This document shows, in pieces, positions 1 to 7,785 of a stretch of DNA of 33,198 nucleotides. Positions within the stretch are counted from its first letter, which is position 1. Every line of letters begins with the position of its first letter. The translations under genes were made by a program, and so were the position numbers. This DNA is from Nitrospirota bacterium (GTDB lineage: Bacteria; Nitrospirota; Thermodesulfovibrionia; Thermodesulfovibrionales; SM23-35): the NCBI GenBank assembly GCA_013388605.1, contig JACAEY010000070.1, forward strand, positions 1 through 33,198. Direction: 5' to 3'. The notes under the pieces are model-generated. The model ran no database searches, was not told the DNA's origin, and saw nothing but the letters and a program-made list of their open reading frames with translations.

Positions 1-15
1 ATAAGTAGTCATTTT

Positions 16-76
16 TAAAGAATGTATCCTATTGTATCTTTTTTATAATTTTTGTATCTTTTGGATACATTCTTTA
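16..76. promoter_or_regulatory. Inverted repeat with phased TGTATC hexamers (possible operator)
   Basis: A perfect 14-bp inverted repeat (16-29 and 63-76) encloses 33 bases. TGTATC occurs directly at 23-28, 33-38 and 53-58, spaced 10 and 20 bases apart, and inverted as GATACA at 64-69. Spacing by whole helical turns fits binding of a regulator on one DNA face. There is no T-tract after the repeat, so it does not look like an intrinsic terminator. It lies about 105 bases upstream of the first gene. Which regulator binds, if any, cannot be told. Confidence 0.45.
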
Positions 77-123
77 GGAGTTTTTATTATTTTATTTTTA
101 ATGACGCTTTTTAACTATTTGGG

Positions 124-146
124 TTAAAATAACAAGGTTATTTTAA
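124..146. promoter_or_regulatory. Perfect 10-bp palindrome over a putative -10 element
   Basis: TTAAAATAAC (124-133) and GTTATTTTAA (137-146) form a perfect inverted repeat with a 3-base centre. A TAAAAT that could be a -10 box (125-130) lies inside the left arm, with a weak ATGACG (101-106) 18 bases upstream. The palindrome ends 22 bases before the AGGAGG ribosome site (169-174) of the next gene. The position suits a repressor site or a short leader hairpin. Function is inferred from position only. Confidence 0.35.
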
Positions 147-180
147 GGGGTAAAATTAAACACAATTCAGGAGGTATAAA

Positions 181-1008
181 TTGATAATACCTGATGAAAA
201 AGAGAAACTTCTCAGTCTCCATATTGACGAGAAGATAGGAAAATCTAAGTCCATTATAGGAGAGGCTATTGAGAGATTTGGCAATGACAGAATAGCAATA
301 GCAATAACAGGCGGGAAAGATAGCACAACGAACCTCTGGTTTTTCAAACAGACATGTGATGAACTTGGTGTCAGAATCCCTGTATGTATGTTTATTGATG
401 AAGGAGATATCTTTGATGAGATTAAAGAATTTGTTACTTATATAAAAGATTTATGGTCTCTTGATATAGCCTATTTAAAGAATGAGGATGTGAGTTCAAA
501 AGCTGGAGGAATTGGTAACTCTGTCCAGGTTACTTTACTAAACGAAATCAATCGATCTGCTCTTAGAGAGATAAACTTTTCAGAGAAAGAATTCAATTTT
601 ATCCCGGATTCTCCAATATGTAACCACTTAATGAAGACTGTTCCAATGAGGGATTTCATTATAAAAAACAATCTAAAAGCCTTATCTACAGCTATAAGAT
701 GGGATGAACAGGAGGCAAGGAAGGATGAAGAATATTTCAGTTTAAGAACAAACCCTGAACATACAAGGGTTCACCCAATTCTACATTTTAGGGAGCGAGA
801 TATATGGATAGCAATATTTAAATATGACATACCATATAACAAACTATATAAGCTTGGTTATCGTTCTCTTGGAGCAAGGAGTGCAACAGGAAGGGCATCT
901 GATATCCCTGCCTGGATGCAGGACCTTGAAAATACACCTGAAAGGGTCGGTAGAGGACAGGATAAGGAGCAGGTAATGGAACAGTTACGAGCATTAGGGT
1001 ATATGTAG
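181..1008 (+). CDS. PP-loop ATPase of the PAPS reductase / CysD family
   Basis: A 275-aa cytoplasmic protein with the PP-loop ATP-pyrophosphatase signature TGGKDS at residues 43-48. The C-terminal half has the family pattern HPIxxFRExDIW...IPYNxLYxxGYRSLG. The closest general match I recognise is the small (adenylyltransferase) subunit of ATP sulfurylase, CysD, and its many uncharacterised relatives. The cysteines that follow GYRSLG in CysH-type reductases are absent (GARSATG here), so a nucleotidyl-transfer or thiolation role is more likely than APS/PAPS reduction. The start is TTG, supported by AGGAGG six bases upstream. Its stop is followed immediately by the ATG of the phosphohydrolase gene. 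No CysN partner is visible. The exact substrate is unknown. Confidence 0.8.
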   Translation: MIIPDEKEKLLSLHIDEKIGKSKSIIGEAIERFGNDRIAIAITGGKDSTTNLWFFKQTCDELGVRIPVCMFIDEGDIFDEIKEFVTYIKDLWSLDIAYLKNEDVSSKAGGIGNSVQVTLLNEINRSALREINFSEKEFNFIPDSPICNHLMKTVPMRDFIIKNNLKALSTAIRWDEQEARKDEEYFSLRTNPEHTRVHPILHFRERDIWIAIFKYDIPYNKLYKLGYRSLGARSATGRASDIPAWMQDLENTPERVGRGQDKEQVMEQLRALGYM

Positions 1009-2286
1009 ATGTTCAATATTCTTAAAAAACATAAAAAAGACAGAAAGGTCGTAGTCATAGGGATAGATGGGGTTCCATATACTCTGCTCATAGATTATAT
1101 AAATAGAGAAATCATGCCTGAACTTTCAAAACTATGCTCAAAAGGAAAGCTCCTCAAGATGAAATCCACATTACCTGAGATCTCTTCTGTTGCATGGACA
1201 AGCTTCATGACAGGAAAAAATCCTGGTGAACATGGAATATTCGGATTCATGGAGATAGACAGACAGAGCTATGAATATACTTTTCCAAATTTTCATTCTT
1301 TAAGAGAGAGACCTTTTTGGGAGAGAGATGACATAAAGACAATTGCATTTAATATCCCACAGACTTATCCAGCAAAACAGATGAATGGAGTAATGGTAAG
1401 CGGCTTCGTTGCTATTGACCTTAAAAAGGCAACTTATCCTGAAAGGGTATTTAATTATCTCAACGGAATCGGATACAGAATCGATGTTAATGCAAAGCTC
1501 GCAACAGAAAACCCTGAGGCATTCTTCAAGGACCTGTTTGATACATTTGAAAAAAGAAAAAAGGCTATAGAGTATCTTTATGACAATGAAGAATGGCAGT
1601 TATTCATTGGCACTATTACAGAAACAGACAGGCTACACCACTTCTTTTTTGACTCTGCACATGGAGGATCAAATTTTGAAATCTTCGAAAGGTATTACAA
1701 AGAGCTTGACAGGTTTCTTGGCATAATGGCAGGGAAGGCATTAAAAGACGGCGCTGTTTTCATGACTTGCTCTGACCATGGATTTGCTGACATAAAGACA
1801 GAAGTCTACATAAATAGATGGTTAATTGAAAATGCATATTTAAAATTAAATAGCACAGAAGGGTTAAAAGGAATAACCAAAGAATCAAAGGTATTCTGCC
1901 TCGACCCATCAAGGATTTATATCCATCTTGAAGGGAAATATAAGAGAGGCAATGTAAAAAATTCAGACTGCAAAAGTTTGATAGGTGAGCTAAAAGATAA
2001 ACTTTCAGGTTTAACTTTTGAGGGACAGAATGTGATAAAAGACATCTATCTTAAGGAAGAGATATTCCGTGGAAATTGTGTAGATGATGGACCTGATATC
2101 TATCTTTTACCAAATTATGGATTTGACCTTAAGGGAGCAACAAATAGGGAACATATATTTGGTAAAACCCATTTCAGAGGAATGCACACATACGATGACG
2201 CACATTTCTTTATATCAGAACCACTGCAGAGTGAGGATTTCAAAATAGAAGATGTAGCGGGGGTTATCAGTAGATATCTGAAATAG
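1009..2286 (+). CDS. Alkaline-phosphatase-superfamily phosphodiesterase/phosphohydrolase
   Basis: A 425-aa member of the type I phosphodiesterase/nucleotide pyrophosphatase group. The metal ligands and nucleophile region are visible: GIDG with Asp20, PEISSVAW (Ser59 where relatives have the nucleophilic Thr or Ser), ETDRLHH, CSDHGF, and a late GMH. No signal peptide or membrane segment is seen, so it should act in the cytoplasm on a soluble phosphoester or phosphosulfate-type substrate. It abuts the PP-loop gene with no intergenic base and is surely co-transcribed. The pairing suggests a shared pathway, perhaps handling an activated sulfate or nucleotide intermediate, but this is inference. 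A 60-base gap without a clear terminator separates it from convergent mqnA. Confidence 0.8.
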   Translation: MFNILKKHKKDRKVVVIGIDGVPYTLLIDYINREIMPELSKLCSKGKLLKMKSTLPEISSVAWTSFMTGKNPGEHGIFGFMEIDRQSYEYTFPNFHSLRERPFWERDDIKTIAFNIPQTYPAKQMNGVMVSGFVAIDLKKATYPERVFNYLNGIGYRIDVNAKLATENPEAFFKDLFDTFEKRKKAIEYLYDNEEWQLFIGTITETDRLHHFFFDSAHGGSNFEIFERYYKELDRFLGIMAGKALKDGAVFMTCSDHGFADIKTEVYINRWLIENAYLKLNSTEGLKGITKESKVFCLDPSRIYIHLEGKYKRGNVKNSDCKSLIGELKDKLSGLTFEGQNVIKDIYLKEEIFRGNCVDDGPDIYLLPNYGFDLKGATNREHIFGKTHFRGMHTYDDAHFFISEPLQSEDFKIEDVAGVISRYLK

Positions 2287-2346
2287 AGGTTTATATCTTA
2301 TAATAGTTCGGTAAAATAGTTTACATTCTTTTATCTGAACCATAAT

Positions 2347-3255
2347 TTATAATAAACCTAACTCTTCTGAATACTTCCTGAACAATCCAAGACCTCTTTT
2401 ATGCTCCTCAGTCAAATCAAAAGATATACATTTCCAGTATGAAAGGATTTCCTGTTCTTTGAGAAGCAATCCATGATTTTCAAATAGTAATTGCTTTAAT
2501 GCAGAGGCTATCTTATTCAGATGTTCTTTTGCAAGTCTCTTTGATTTATCAAGATCATAAGTAAATTTACTAATAAGATCAGGTTTTTCTTCCAATGAAT
2601 CTTTTCTCACAATCCATAAAGCAAAGACAAAAGGAAGCCCTGTATTTTTAAACCACAAATCTCCGAGGTCATATATATAATAAATAAGCCCGGAGTTCGG
2701 TGTTCTGAGTTCAGCGTTTTTAATCCGTTTCTCAATTTGTAACTTATGATTTGTAATTATTCTTTTTGCCTTTAAGGCATCATCGCCAATACAGAGAAAT
2801 GCATCTGCTTCATTGAGTAATGATTCGATTTTTTCATCTGTTGATTCAAAATAACACTCTATCTGAGAGAATTTTCTCAGAATTATATTGAGGAGAACAA
2901 CAGATGTATCTGATTGTGAGGTTGTAAAAACCTTTATCCCTCTTAGTTTATCGATTGGTATCCTGCTTATTAGGAGTATGCTTTCAATAGCTCCCTTTGA
3001 ACTAAGGGAATGTCCATCAATGTAAACATATCTATCTTTATATCTCAGATATTCGATTGATGAAGAAGGGCTTAAATCTATCTCCCCACTCCTTAATTTA
3101 CGATTTAACAAAGATGGAACACCTTCAATAAAATCATAATGCGAACAGTCACATTCATTCTGTAGCTCATAAAATATCGGGAAGAGATTTGCAAAAGGAA
3201 TCTTGCCTATTCTAAGAAGATTCCTTCTTTCTCTATTAATTGTATTAATTGTCAA
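2347..3255 (-). CDS. mqnA: Chorismate dehydratase MqnA (futalosine menaquinone pathway)
   Basis: A 302-aa protein with the MqnA pattern: RIGKIPFANLFP near the N-terminus, then GVPSLLNRKLRSGEIDLSPSSSIEYLR, a periplasmic-binding-protein-like fold. MqnA dehydrates chorismate to 3-[(1-carboxyvinyl)oxy]benzoate, the first step of futalosine-dependent menaquinone synthesis. It is longer than the usual 270-285 aa because of an apparent insertion at residues about 167-190, whose DNA has a 7-nt period (separate entry). The conserved order resumes after it (DLGDLWFKNTGLPFVFALW). The start is TTG at 3255, with a loosely spaced AAAGG upstream. It is divergent from bioB. No other mqn gene is in the window. 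Confidence 0.88.
   Translation of the reverse strand: MTINTINRERRNLLRIGKIPFANLFPIFYELQNECDCSHYDFIEGVPSLLNRKLRSGEIDLSPSSSIEYLRYKDRYVYIDGHSLSSKGAIESILLISRIPIDKLRGIKVFTTSQSDTSVVLLNIILRKFSQIECYFESTDEKIESLLNEADAFLCIGDDALKAKRIITNHKLQIEKRIKNAELRTPNSGLIYYIYDLGDLWFKNTGLPFVFALWIVRKDSLEEKPDLISKFTYDLDKSKRLAKEHLNKIASALKQLLFENHGLLLKEQEILSYWKCISFDLTEEHKRGLGLFRKYSEELGLL
2686..2757. repeat. 7-nt periodic insertion within mqnA
   Basis: On the coding (minus) strand the segment carries successive heptamers of the form GAACxxx (GAACTCA, GAACACC, GAACTCC), next to a stretch containing AAGTTACAAATTG. It encodes a lysine/arginine/asparagine-rich stretch at MqnA residues about 167-190, which interrupts otherwise conserved sequence and keeps the frame. 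The same kind of heptamer run occurs in the radical-SAM gene at 24690-24758. Confidence 0.5.
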
Positions 3256-3345
3256 AATTTACATCTACCTTTCTAAATCTTAAAAAGTGAATTTTAGTCT
3301 ATAAAAAGCTCTGTATTCATTGCAATAATTTCACTCATTCCATAT

Positions 3346-4377
3346 TTGACAACAATTCTGCCTTCTGTAAAAATATCAACAATGATTAGAACTCTCGAAG
3401 AAAAGGTTTTAATAGGTTATCATATATCAAAGGAAGAAGCTCTTACAATTGCTAAAATTTCAGGAGCTGAACTCTTTGAACTCCTTGCCTCAGCAAATAA
3501 AATAAGAGAACATTTTAAAGGAAATACCGTGGGTCTTTGTTCAATAGTAAATGCAAAATCTGGTGGATGCTCTGAGGATTGCTCTTTCTGTGCACAGTCA
3601 TTTAAAAGTAATGCCAAGATAGAGGTTTATCCCTTATTGAGTAAAGAGAAGATTATTCGAAAGGCGATAGATGCAAAAAATTCAGGTGCAGTGAGGTTCT
3701 CTATTGTAACGAGTGGCAAGAGAATCCCGGAGATTGACCTTATTAAAATACAGGAGATAATTGCTGACATCAAAGATATTGGGCTTATACCTTGTGCAAG
3801 CCTCGGGATGCTTGGGAAGAGTGAACTACTAATGTTAAAAAAAGCGGGGCTTGATCGTTACCATCATAATCTTGAAACCTCCGAACCATTTTTTTCTCAA
3901 ATATGCAGTACCCATACTTTTGCAGATAAACTCAGGACTATCAAGGCAGTTAAGAGTTCGGGTCTTTCTTTATGTTCCGGTGGGATATTCGGTCTGGGAG
4001 AGACATGGCAAGATAGGATTGACATGGCATTTCAGTTAAGAGAACTTGATGTTGACTCTGTTTCAATAAATTTTCTAATTCCAATTAAAGGAACGCCTCT
4101 TGGTAATAACGAGCCTTTGCATCCTTTTGAGGCATTGAAGATAATAAGTCTATACAGGTATATCCTTCCCCAAAAAGAAATAAGGATATGTGGAGGAAGA
4201 ATGCAAATACTCGGGGAGTTTAACTCAATGGTTTTTCTCGCTGGTACTGACAGCCTTCTAATCGGTAATTATCTAACAACATCAGGTAGAAATTATGAGG
4301 ACGATTTTAGACTTATAAAGACTTATGGACTAAATCCATATCAACAAAAACCATCCTCTTTAATATTGAGAAATTAG
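3346..4377 (+). CDS. bioB: Biotin synthase
   Basis: A 343-aa radical-SAM enzyme that inserts sulfur into dethiobiotin to make biotin. The cluster motif CSEDCSFCAQS (Cys75, Cys79, Cys82) binds the 4Fe-4S/SAM centre. Other BioB marks are HHNLETS (usual NHNLDTS), GGIFGLGE, PIKGTPLGNNEPL and RICGGR. The TTG start at 3346 lacks a good ribosome site. An ATG at 3382 is an alternative, and TTGACA (3346-3351) with TAAAAA 16 bases on could then be its promoter, giving an almost leaderless message. No other biotin gene is nearby. It is followed 12 bases later by the flavoprotein gene. Family assignment is secure; the start is not. Confidence 0.9.
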   Translation: MTTILPSVKISTMIRTLEEKVLIGYHISKEEALTIAKISGAELFELLASANKIREHFKGNTVGLCSIVNAKSGGCSEDCSFCAQSFKSNAKIEVYPLLSKEKIIRKAIDAKNSGAVRFSIVTSGKRIPEIDLIKIQEIIADIKDIGLIPCASLGMLGKSELLMLKKAGLDRYHHNLETSEPFFSQICSTHTFADKLRTIKAVKSSGLSLCSGGIFGLGETWQDRIDMAFQLRELDVDSVSINFLIPIKGTPLGNNEPLHPFEALKIISLYRYILPQKEIRICGGRMQILGEFNSMVFLAGTDSLLIGNYLTTSGRNYEDDFRLIKTYGLNPYQQKPSSLILRN

Positions 4378-4389
4378 TGGCTGATATAA

Positions 4390-5358
4390 ATGAAAGAAAA
4401 TACAGATATTTATGATGTAGTTATAATCGGTGGAGGACCAGCAGGGCTCACTGCGGGTCTTTATTCAGCAAGGTCAAAACTAAGGACTATAATACTTGAT
4501 AAATCTTCAACAGCAGGCGCACTTGCTTACTCAAGTAAGATCGAAAATTATCCAGGGCTTAATAAACCTCTTTCTGGTAAAGAATTGCTTGATATTATGA
4601 GAAGACAGGCGACAGGCTTTGGAGCTGAATACAAGGAGACACAGGTCATTGGTATAAACCTTAAAGAAGATGTGAAAGAAGTCATTACAATGGAAAATAA
4701 TTACAGGGGGAAGACCTTGATTATAGCTACAGGGTCTATGGGAAGAAAACCGGGCTTAAGAGGCGAGGCTGAGTTTCTTGGAAGAGGGGTTAGCTATTGT
4801 GCTATATGTGATGCAGCATTTTTTAGGGGTAAAAAATTATGTGTGATAGGGAATTCAGAAGAGGCAGTAAAAGAGACCGGGTTTCTTGCGAGATTTGCTG
4901 AAACTGTATATCTTATTTCTCCTACCCTAAAACTCAAGGTGGATGAGGATCATCCTGATCTTAAACTTCTAAATATAAAGATAATGTTAGGCTATCACAT
5001 TATTGGTATTGAAGGTAAAGATGTTGTAGAGAGAATAAAATTGGCTGGTCCTGATGAAAAAGAATTAGAACTTGATTTATCTGGTGTATTTATTTATTTG
5101 CACGGAAATGTGCCTATAACGGACTTCCTCGGAGGAGTTCTTGAAACTGGAGAAGACGGCTGTATTCAGGTAAATTGTATGATGGAGACATCTATACCGG
5201 GTGTTTTTGCTGCTGGAGATGTCACATGCACAGAGATAAGACAGGTTGTTGTAGCTTCATCACAGGGCTGTATTGCAGCACTCTCAGCAGAGAAGTATTT
5301 ATACAAAAGGAAAAAATACAGGATAGACTGGGCTAAAGAGCATAAACCTGCTGATTAG
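4390..5358 (+). CDS. trxB: Thioredoxin-reductase-like FAD/NAD(P) oxidoreductase
   Basis: A 322-aa flavoprotein with the FAD-binding GGGPAG at residues 14-19, the redox-active pair CAIC (Cys137 and Cys140, usual CATC), and a C-terminal FAD contact GVFAAGDV followed by IRQVVVASSQGCIAA. It would pass electrons from NAD(P)H to thioredoxin or a similar disulfide protein in the cytoplasm. The canonical second dinucleotide motif around residues 150-160 is weak (CVIGNSEEAVKE instead of GxGxSA), so NADPH preference and a true thioredoxin partner are uncertain. It follows bioB by 12 bases on the same strand and ends six bases before the convergent DUF72 gene. Confidence 0.8.
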   Translation: MKENTDIYDVVIIGGGPAGLTAGLYSARSKLRTIILDKSSTAGALAYSSKIENYPGLNKPLSGKELLDIMRRQATGFGAEYKETQVIGINLKEDVKEVITMENNYRGKTLIIATGSMGRKPGLRGEAEFLGRGVSYCAICDAAFFRGKKLCVIGNSEEAVKETGFLARFAETVYLISPTLKLKVDEDHPDLKLLNIKIMLGYHIIGIEGKDVVERIKLAGPDEKELELDLSGVFIYLHGNVPITDFLGGVLETGEDGCIQVNCMMETSIPGVFAAGDVTCTEIRQVVVASSQGCIAALSAEKYLYKRKKYRIDWAKEHKPAD

Positions 5359-5364
5359 AAGTCT

Positions 5365-6117
5365 TTATTTTTTCTTTCTGGTAAGTGTAATAAGTTCTGA
5401 AGCATTTTGTGGTGCATAGCCAAATGCATCATTATTGAAATAGACGAAAACATCCTTCTTCTGTCTTAGGTAAGATCTGACTCTTTTTGCATCTTTACTT
5501 AAAAATTCCCTACTATATGATGTTGAATAACTTCCTTGCTGTCCATGTCTTCTTATATATACAAAATCAGCAGTAATAGGAAGCTTGTCAAGAAAATCAG
5601 GCCAGTCTGCCATACAAAGTGCTACATTTTTCTTTGTTAAAAGATCTACTACTTTTTTATTTATCCATGAACCATTCCTGAATTCAAGTGTATTTTTCAT
5701 GTTATAAGAACTAAGAAGTTCAAGAAAATTTTTTAGGCGTTCAAGATCCAGAGGAAGTGTTGGAGGGAATTGCCAGAGAATTACACCCAGTTTCTCCTTT
5801 AGAAGTGTTGCCCTTGAGAAAAAGGCTTCAACAGGTTCCTCACAATCCTTAAGTTTTTTGATATGTGTAACGAACCTACTCCCTTTTAGTGAAAAGATAA
5901 AATTATCTGGAGTAGAAGAATACCATTTTGAGAATGTCTCTCTTTCAGGTAGCTTATAAAATGTGACATTGAGTTCTACTGTTGAAAAGTGCTTACTATA
6001 AAAATCAAGCCAGTAGTTTTTTGGAAGATCTTCTGGATAGAAATTCTTCCTCCAATGTTCATATAGAAAACCGCTACAGCCTATTCTTAAATCTACCAAT
6101 ATTTCATATTTTACCAT
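5365..6117 (-). CDS. DUF72 (YecE-like) family protein
   Basis: A TIM-barrel DUF72 protein, about 250 aa from the preferred start. The hallmarks are RIGCSGFLYEHWRKNFYP, YSKHFSTVELNVTFYKLP, ILWQFPPTL, and a C-terminal YVYFNNDAFGYAPQNA. The open frame extends upstream to 6186, but the family begins just before IGxSGW, so the ATG at 6117 is preferred and the first 23 codons are probably untranslated. Biochemical function is unknown for the family. It converges on the thioredoxin-reductase-like gene with only six bases between stops, leaving no room for a separate terminator. Confidence 0.8.
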   Translation of the reverse strand: MVKYEILVDLRIGCSGFLYEHWRKNFYPEDLPKNYWLDFYSKHFSTVELNVTFYKLPERETFSKWYSSTPDNFIFSLKGSRFVTHIKKLKDCEEPVEAFFSRATLLKEKLGVILWQFPPTLPLDLERLKNFLELLSSYNMKNTLEFRNGSWINKKVVDLLTKKNVALCMADWPDFLDKLPITADFVYIRRHGQQGSYSTSYSREFLSKDAKRVRSYLRQKKDVFVYFNNDAFGYAPQNASELITLTRKKK

Positions 6118-6207
6118 AACGAGTCGTGAGAGAGTAAAAATTGATGTTGAACGGTCTATAAAAAGAGTGATTTTGATATATAACAATTATGTAACAGTTA
6201 ATAACTC

Positions 6208-6236
6208 TTGACCTATTTTTTGATTCATGGTAGTTT
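6208..6236 (+). promoter_or_regulatory. Possible promoter of the Trm112/PGK-like pair
   Basis: TTGACC (6208-6213), a 17-base spacer, then TAGTTT (6231-6236) preceded by TG one base upstream (extended -10). It lies 28 bases before the ATG at 6264. The -10 match is weak. Confidence 0.35.
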
Positions 6237-6263
6237 TTATGCATTAAATATTAATAAGAAAAT

Positions 6264-6461
6264 ATGACAATCGATAGAGAACTTCTTGAGATATTAGCAT
6301 GCCCGAAATGTAAGGGAGACATCAGGCTGGTAGAAAACTATACAGCAACAGGTGAAGATGGATTGGTCTGTGAAAAATGTAGACTACTTTATCCAATAAG
6401 GGACGGAATCCCTGTAATGTTGATAAATGAGGCAATCCCTTTAAATAAAAATGGGCATTGA
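6264..6461 (+). CDS. Trm112/YcaR-family zinc-ribbon protein
   Basis: A 65-aa protein of the Trm112p-like family: ELLEILACPKCKGDI, then CEKCRLLYPIRDGIPVML. Two CxxC pairs (CPKC and CEKC) can bind one zinc. Relatives act as small partners or activators of methyltransferases, or sit beside lpxK/kdsB in proteobacteria. Here the gene lies just ahead of a phosphoglycerate-kinase-like gene, whose ATG (6451) overlaps its end by 11 bases, implying translational coupling. No methyltransferase is adjacent; lpxK is about 2.6 kb away on the other strand. Confidence 0.85.
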   Translation: MTIDRELLEILACPKCKGDIRLVENYTATGEDGLVCEKCRLLYPIRDGIPVMLINEAIPLNKNGH

Positions 6462-7785
6462 TCAGAAGAGGTTGGATCCACGACTTCCCTTAATTCAGAA
6501 TGCTGATCTGAATGGAAAGGTTGTTCTTGTTAGATTCGACCATAATGTTGTTAAGGACGGAGAGATCAGAGACCCCTATAGAATTGACCGCTCTCTTGGA
6601 ACCCTCTATAACATTGTAGAGCGTGGTGGAAGACCAATTCTAATGACTCATGTGGGAAGACCAAGGGATAAAAAGACAGGCGAAATCAGATGCAGGTCAG
6701 GTGAATCTATTGAGTCCATTGTCGATTATCTTGAACATAAATTGCATATAAGATTCCATATACCTAAGTTTTATATAGACCCTAAATTTGGTATCCCGGG
6801 TATTGATACATCAATCAACCTTGCTATACGTGATTTAAAAGATAGGAAGGTTGGCGGGATTTATTTACCAAATACGAGGTGGTTCCAAGGTGAAGAGGCT
6901 GAAAGAGAGATAAGAGACAAATTTGCTTTACAACTTGCTGGACTCTCAGACATATTTATTAATGATGCATTCGGTTCATGGCAACCCCATGCCTCTACAT
7001 ATGATATTACCAGATACCTCCCTTCTTTTGCAGGTTTCTTAATGCAACAGGAAATTATTAATCTTGACTATGTGATCAATCCAAATAGACCTTTCCTCGC
7101 AGTTGTTGCAGGTGCTAAATATGACACTAAGATAAAACCACTTTATGCAATCTATGAGAAGGTGGATCACCTGATTCTCGGTGGAGTAATCTATAACACC
7201 TTTTTATGTGCTAAATATAAAATTTTCATAGAAGGTATACCTGAGAAAGATATCATCGCTGCAAAAGACCTTGTGGAAAAAGACAAAGCAAATAATAAGA
7301 TTATAGAACTTCCATATATTGTTGAATCTGATACACTCGAAGGACGCATCAAAGGTAAATATAGGACTATATTTATAAAGGACTTTAAAGAAGGCAAAAA
7401 GTACGGATATATCTTAGATATAGATCCAGAATCATTTAAAGAACCCTTTGTTATTGAGACTCTATTAAATGCAAAAACTATATTTGTCAATGCTGTTATG
7501 GGATATACACCCCATTTTACTTCAGGCTCAGAAGCACTTGATAGGACAATTGACCACAACCGAGTTGCCCTTAAGATGTATGGTGGCGGTGATACTCTAC
7601 AGGAGTTCAAGGACCTCTGTCCAGGTCTCTATCTTTCCGTCTTAGATAATACTCAATACTATTTCTTTACAGGAGGCGGAACTGTTTTAACAGCGATTGA
7701 ACAAGGAAGCCCTTATGGTCTGAAACCTGTTCAGGCATTAATAGAAAACCGCGACTCACCGGCTTCTCCTAAAATACCAACTTAG
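6451..7785 (+). CDS. Divergent phosphoglycerate-kinase paralogue
   Basis: A 444-aa protein recognisable as PGK-fold by VVLVRFDHN (27-32 region), MTHVGRP (65-71), NTRW (141-144), NDAFG (171-175), AGAKYDTK (220-227), GGGDT (378-382) and TGGG (407-410). Key PGK features are altered: AHRAHAS is reduced to SWQPHAS, losing the substrate arginine, and WNGPxGVFE is replaced by VNAVMGYTPHF. There are insertions around residues 75-115 and 290-335. The canonical pgk is present elsewhere (15390-16625), so this copy is free to do something else, such as phosphotransfer on another acyl phosphate or a regulatory role. It is coupled to the Trm112-like gene. Its last 30 bases overlap the end of the convergent nuclease-like gene. 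Confidence 0.75.
   Translation: MGIDQKRLDPRLPLIQNADLNGKVVLVRFDHNVVKDGEIRDPYRIDRSLGTLYNIVERGGRPILMTHVGRPRDKKTGEIRCRSGESIESIVDYLEHKLHIRFHIPKFYIDPKFGIPGIDTSINLAIRDLKDRKVGGIYLPNTRWFQGEEAEREIRDKFALQLAGLSDIFINDAFGSWQPHASTYDITRYLPSFAGFLMQQEIINLDYVINPNRPFLAVVAGAKYDTKIKPLYAIYEKVDHLILGGVIYNTFLCAKYKIFIEGIPEKDIIAAKDLVEKDKANNKIIELPYIVESDTLEGRIKGKYRTIFIKDFKEGKKYGYILDIDPESFKEPFVIETLLNAKTIFVNAVMGYTPHFTSGSEALDRTIDHNRVALKMYGGGDTLQEFKDLCPGLYLSVLDNTQYYFFTGGGTVLTAIEQGSPYGLKPVQALIENRDSPASPKIPT

Noticed and set aside
2287-2346. Search for a bidirectional terminator between the phosphohydrolase gene and mqnA
   Set aside because: Only a 4-bp GTTC/GAAC pairing with a long loop is visible; not a credible terminator.
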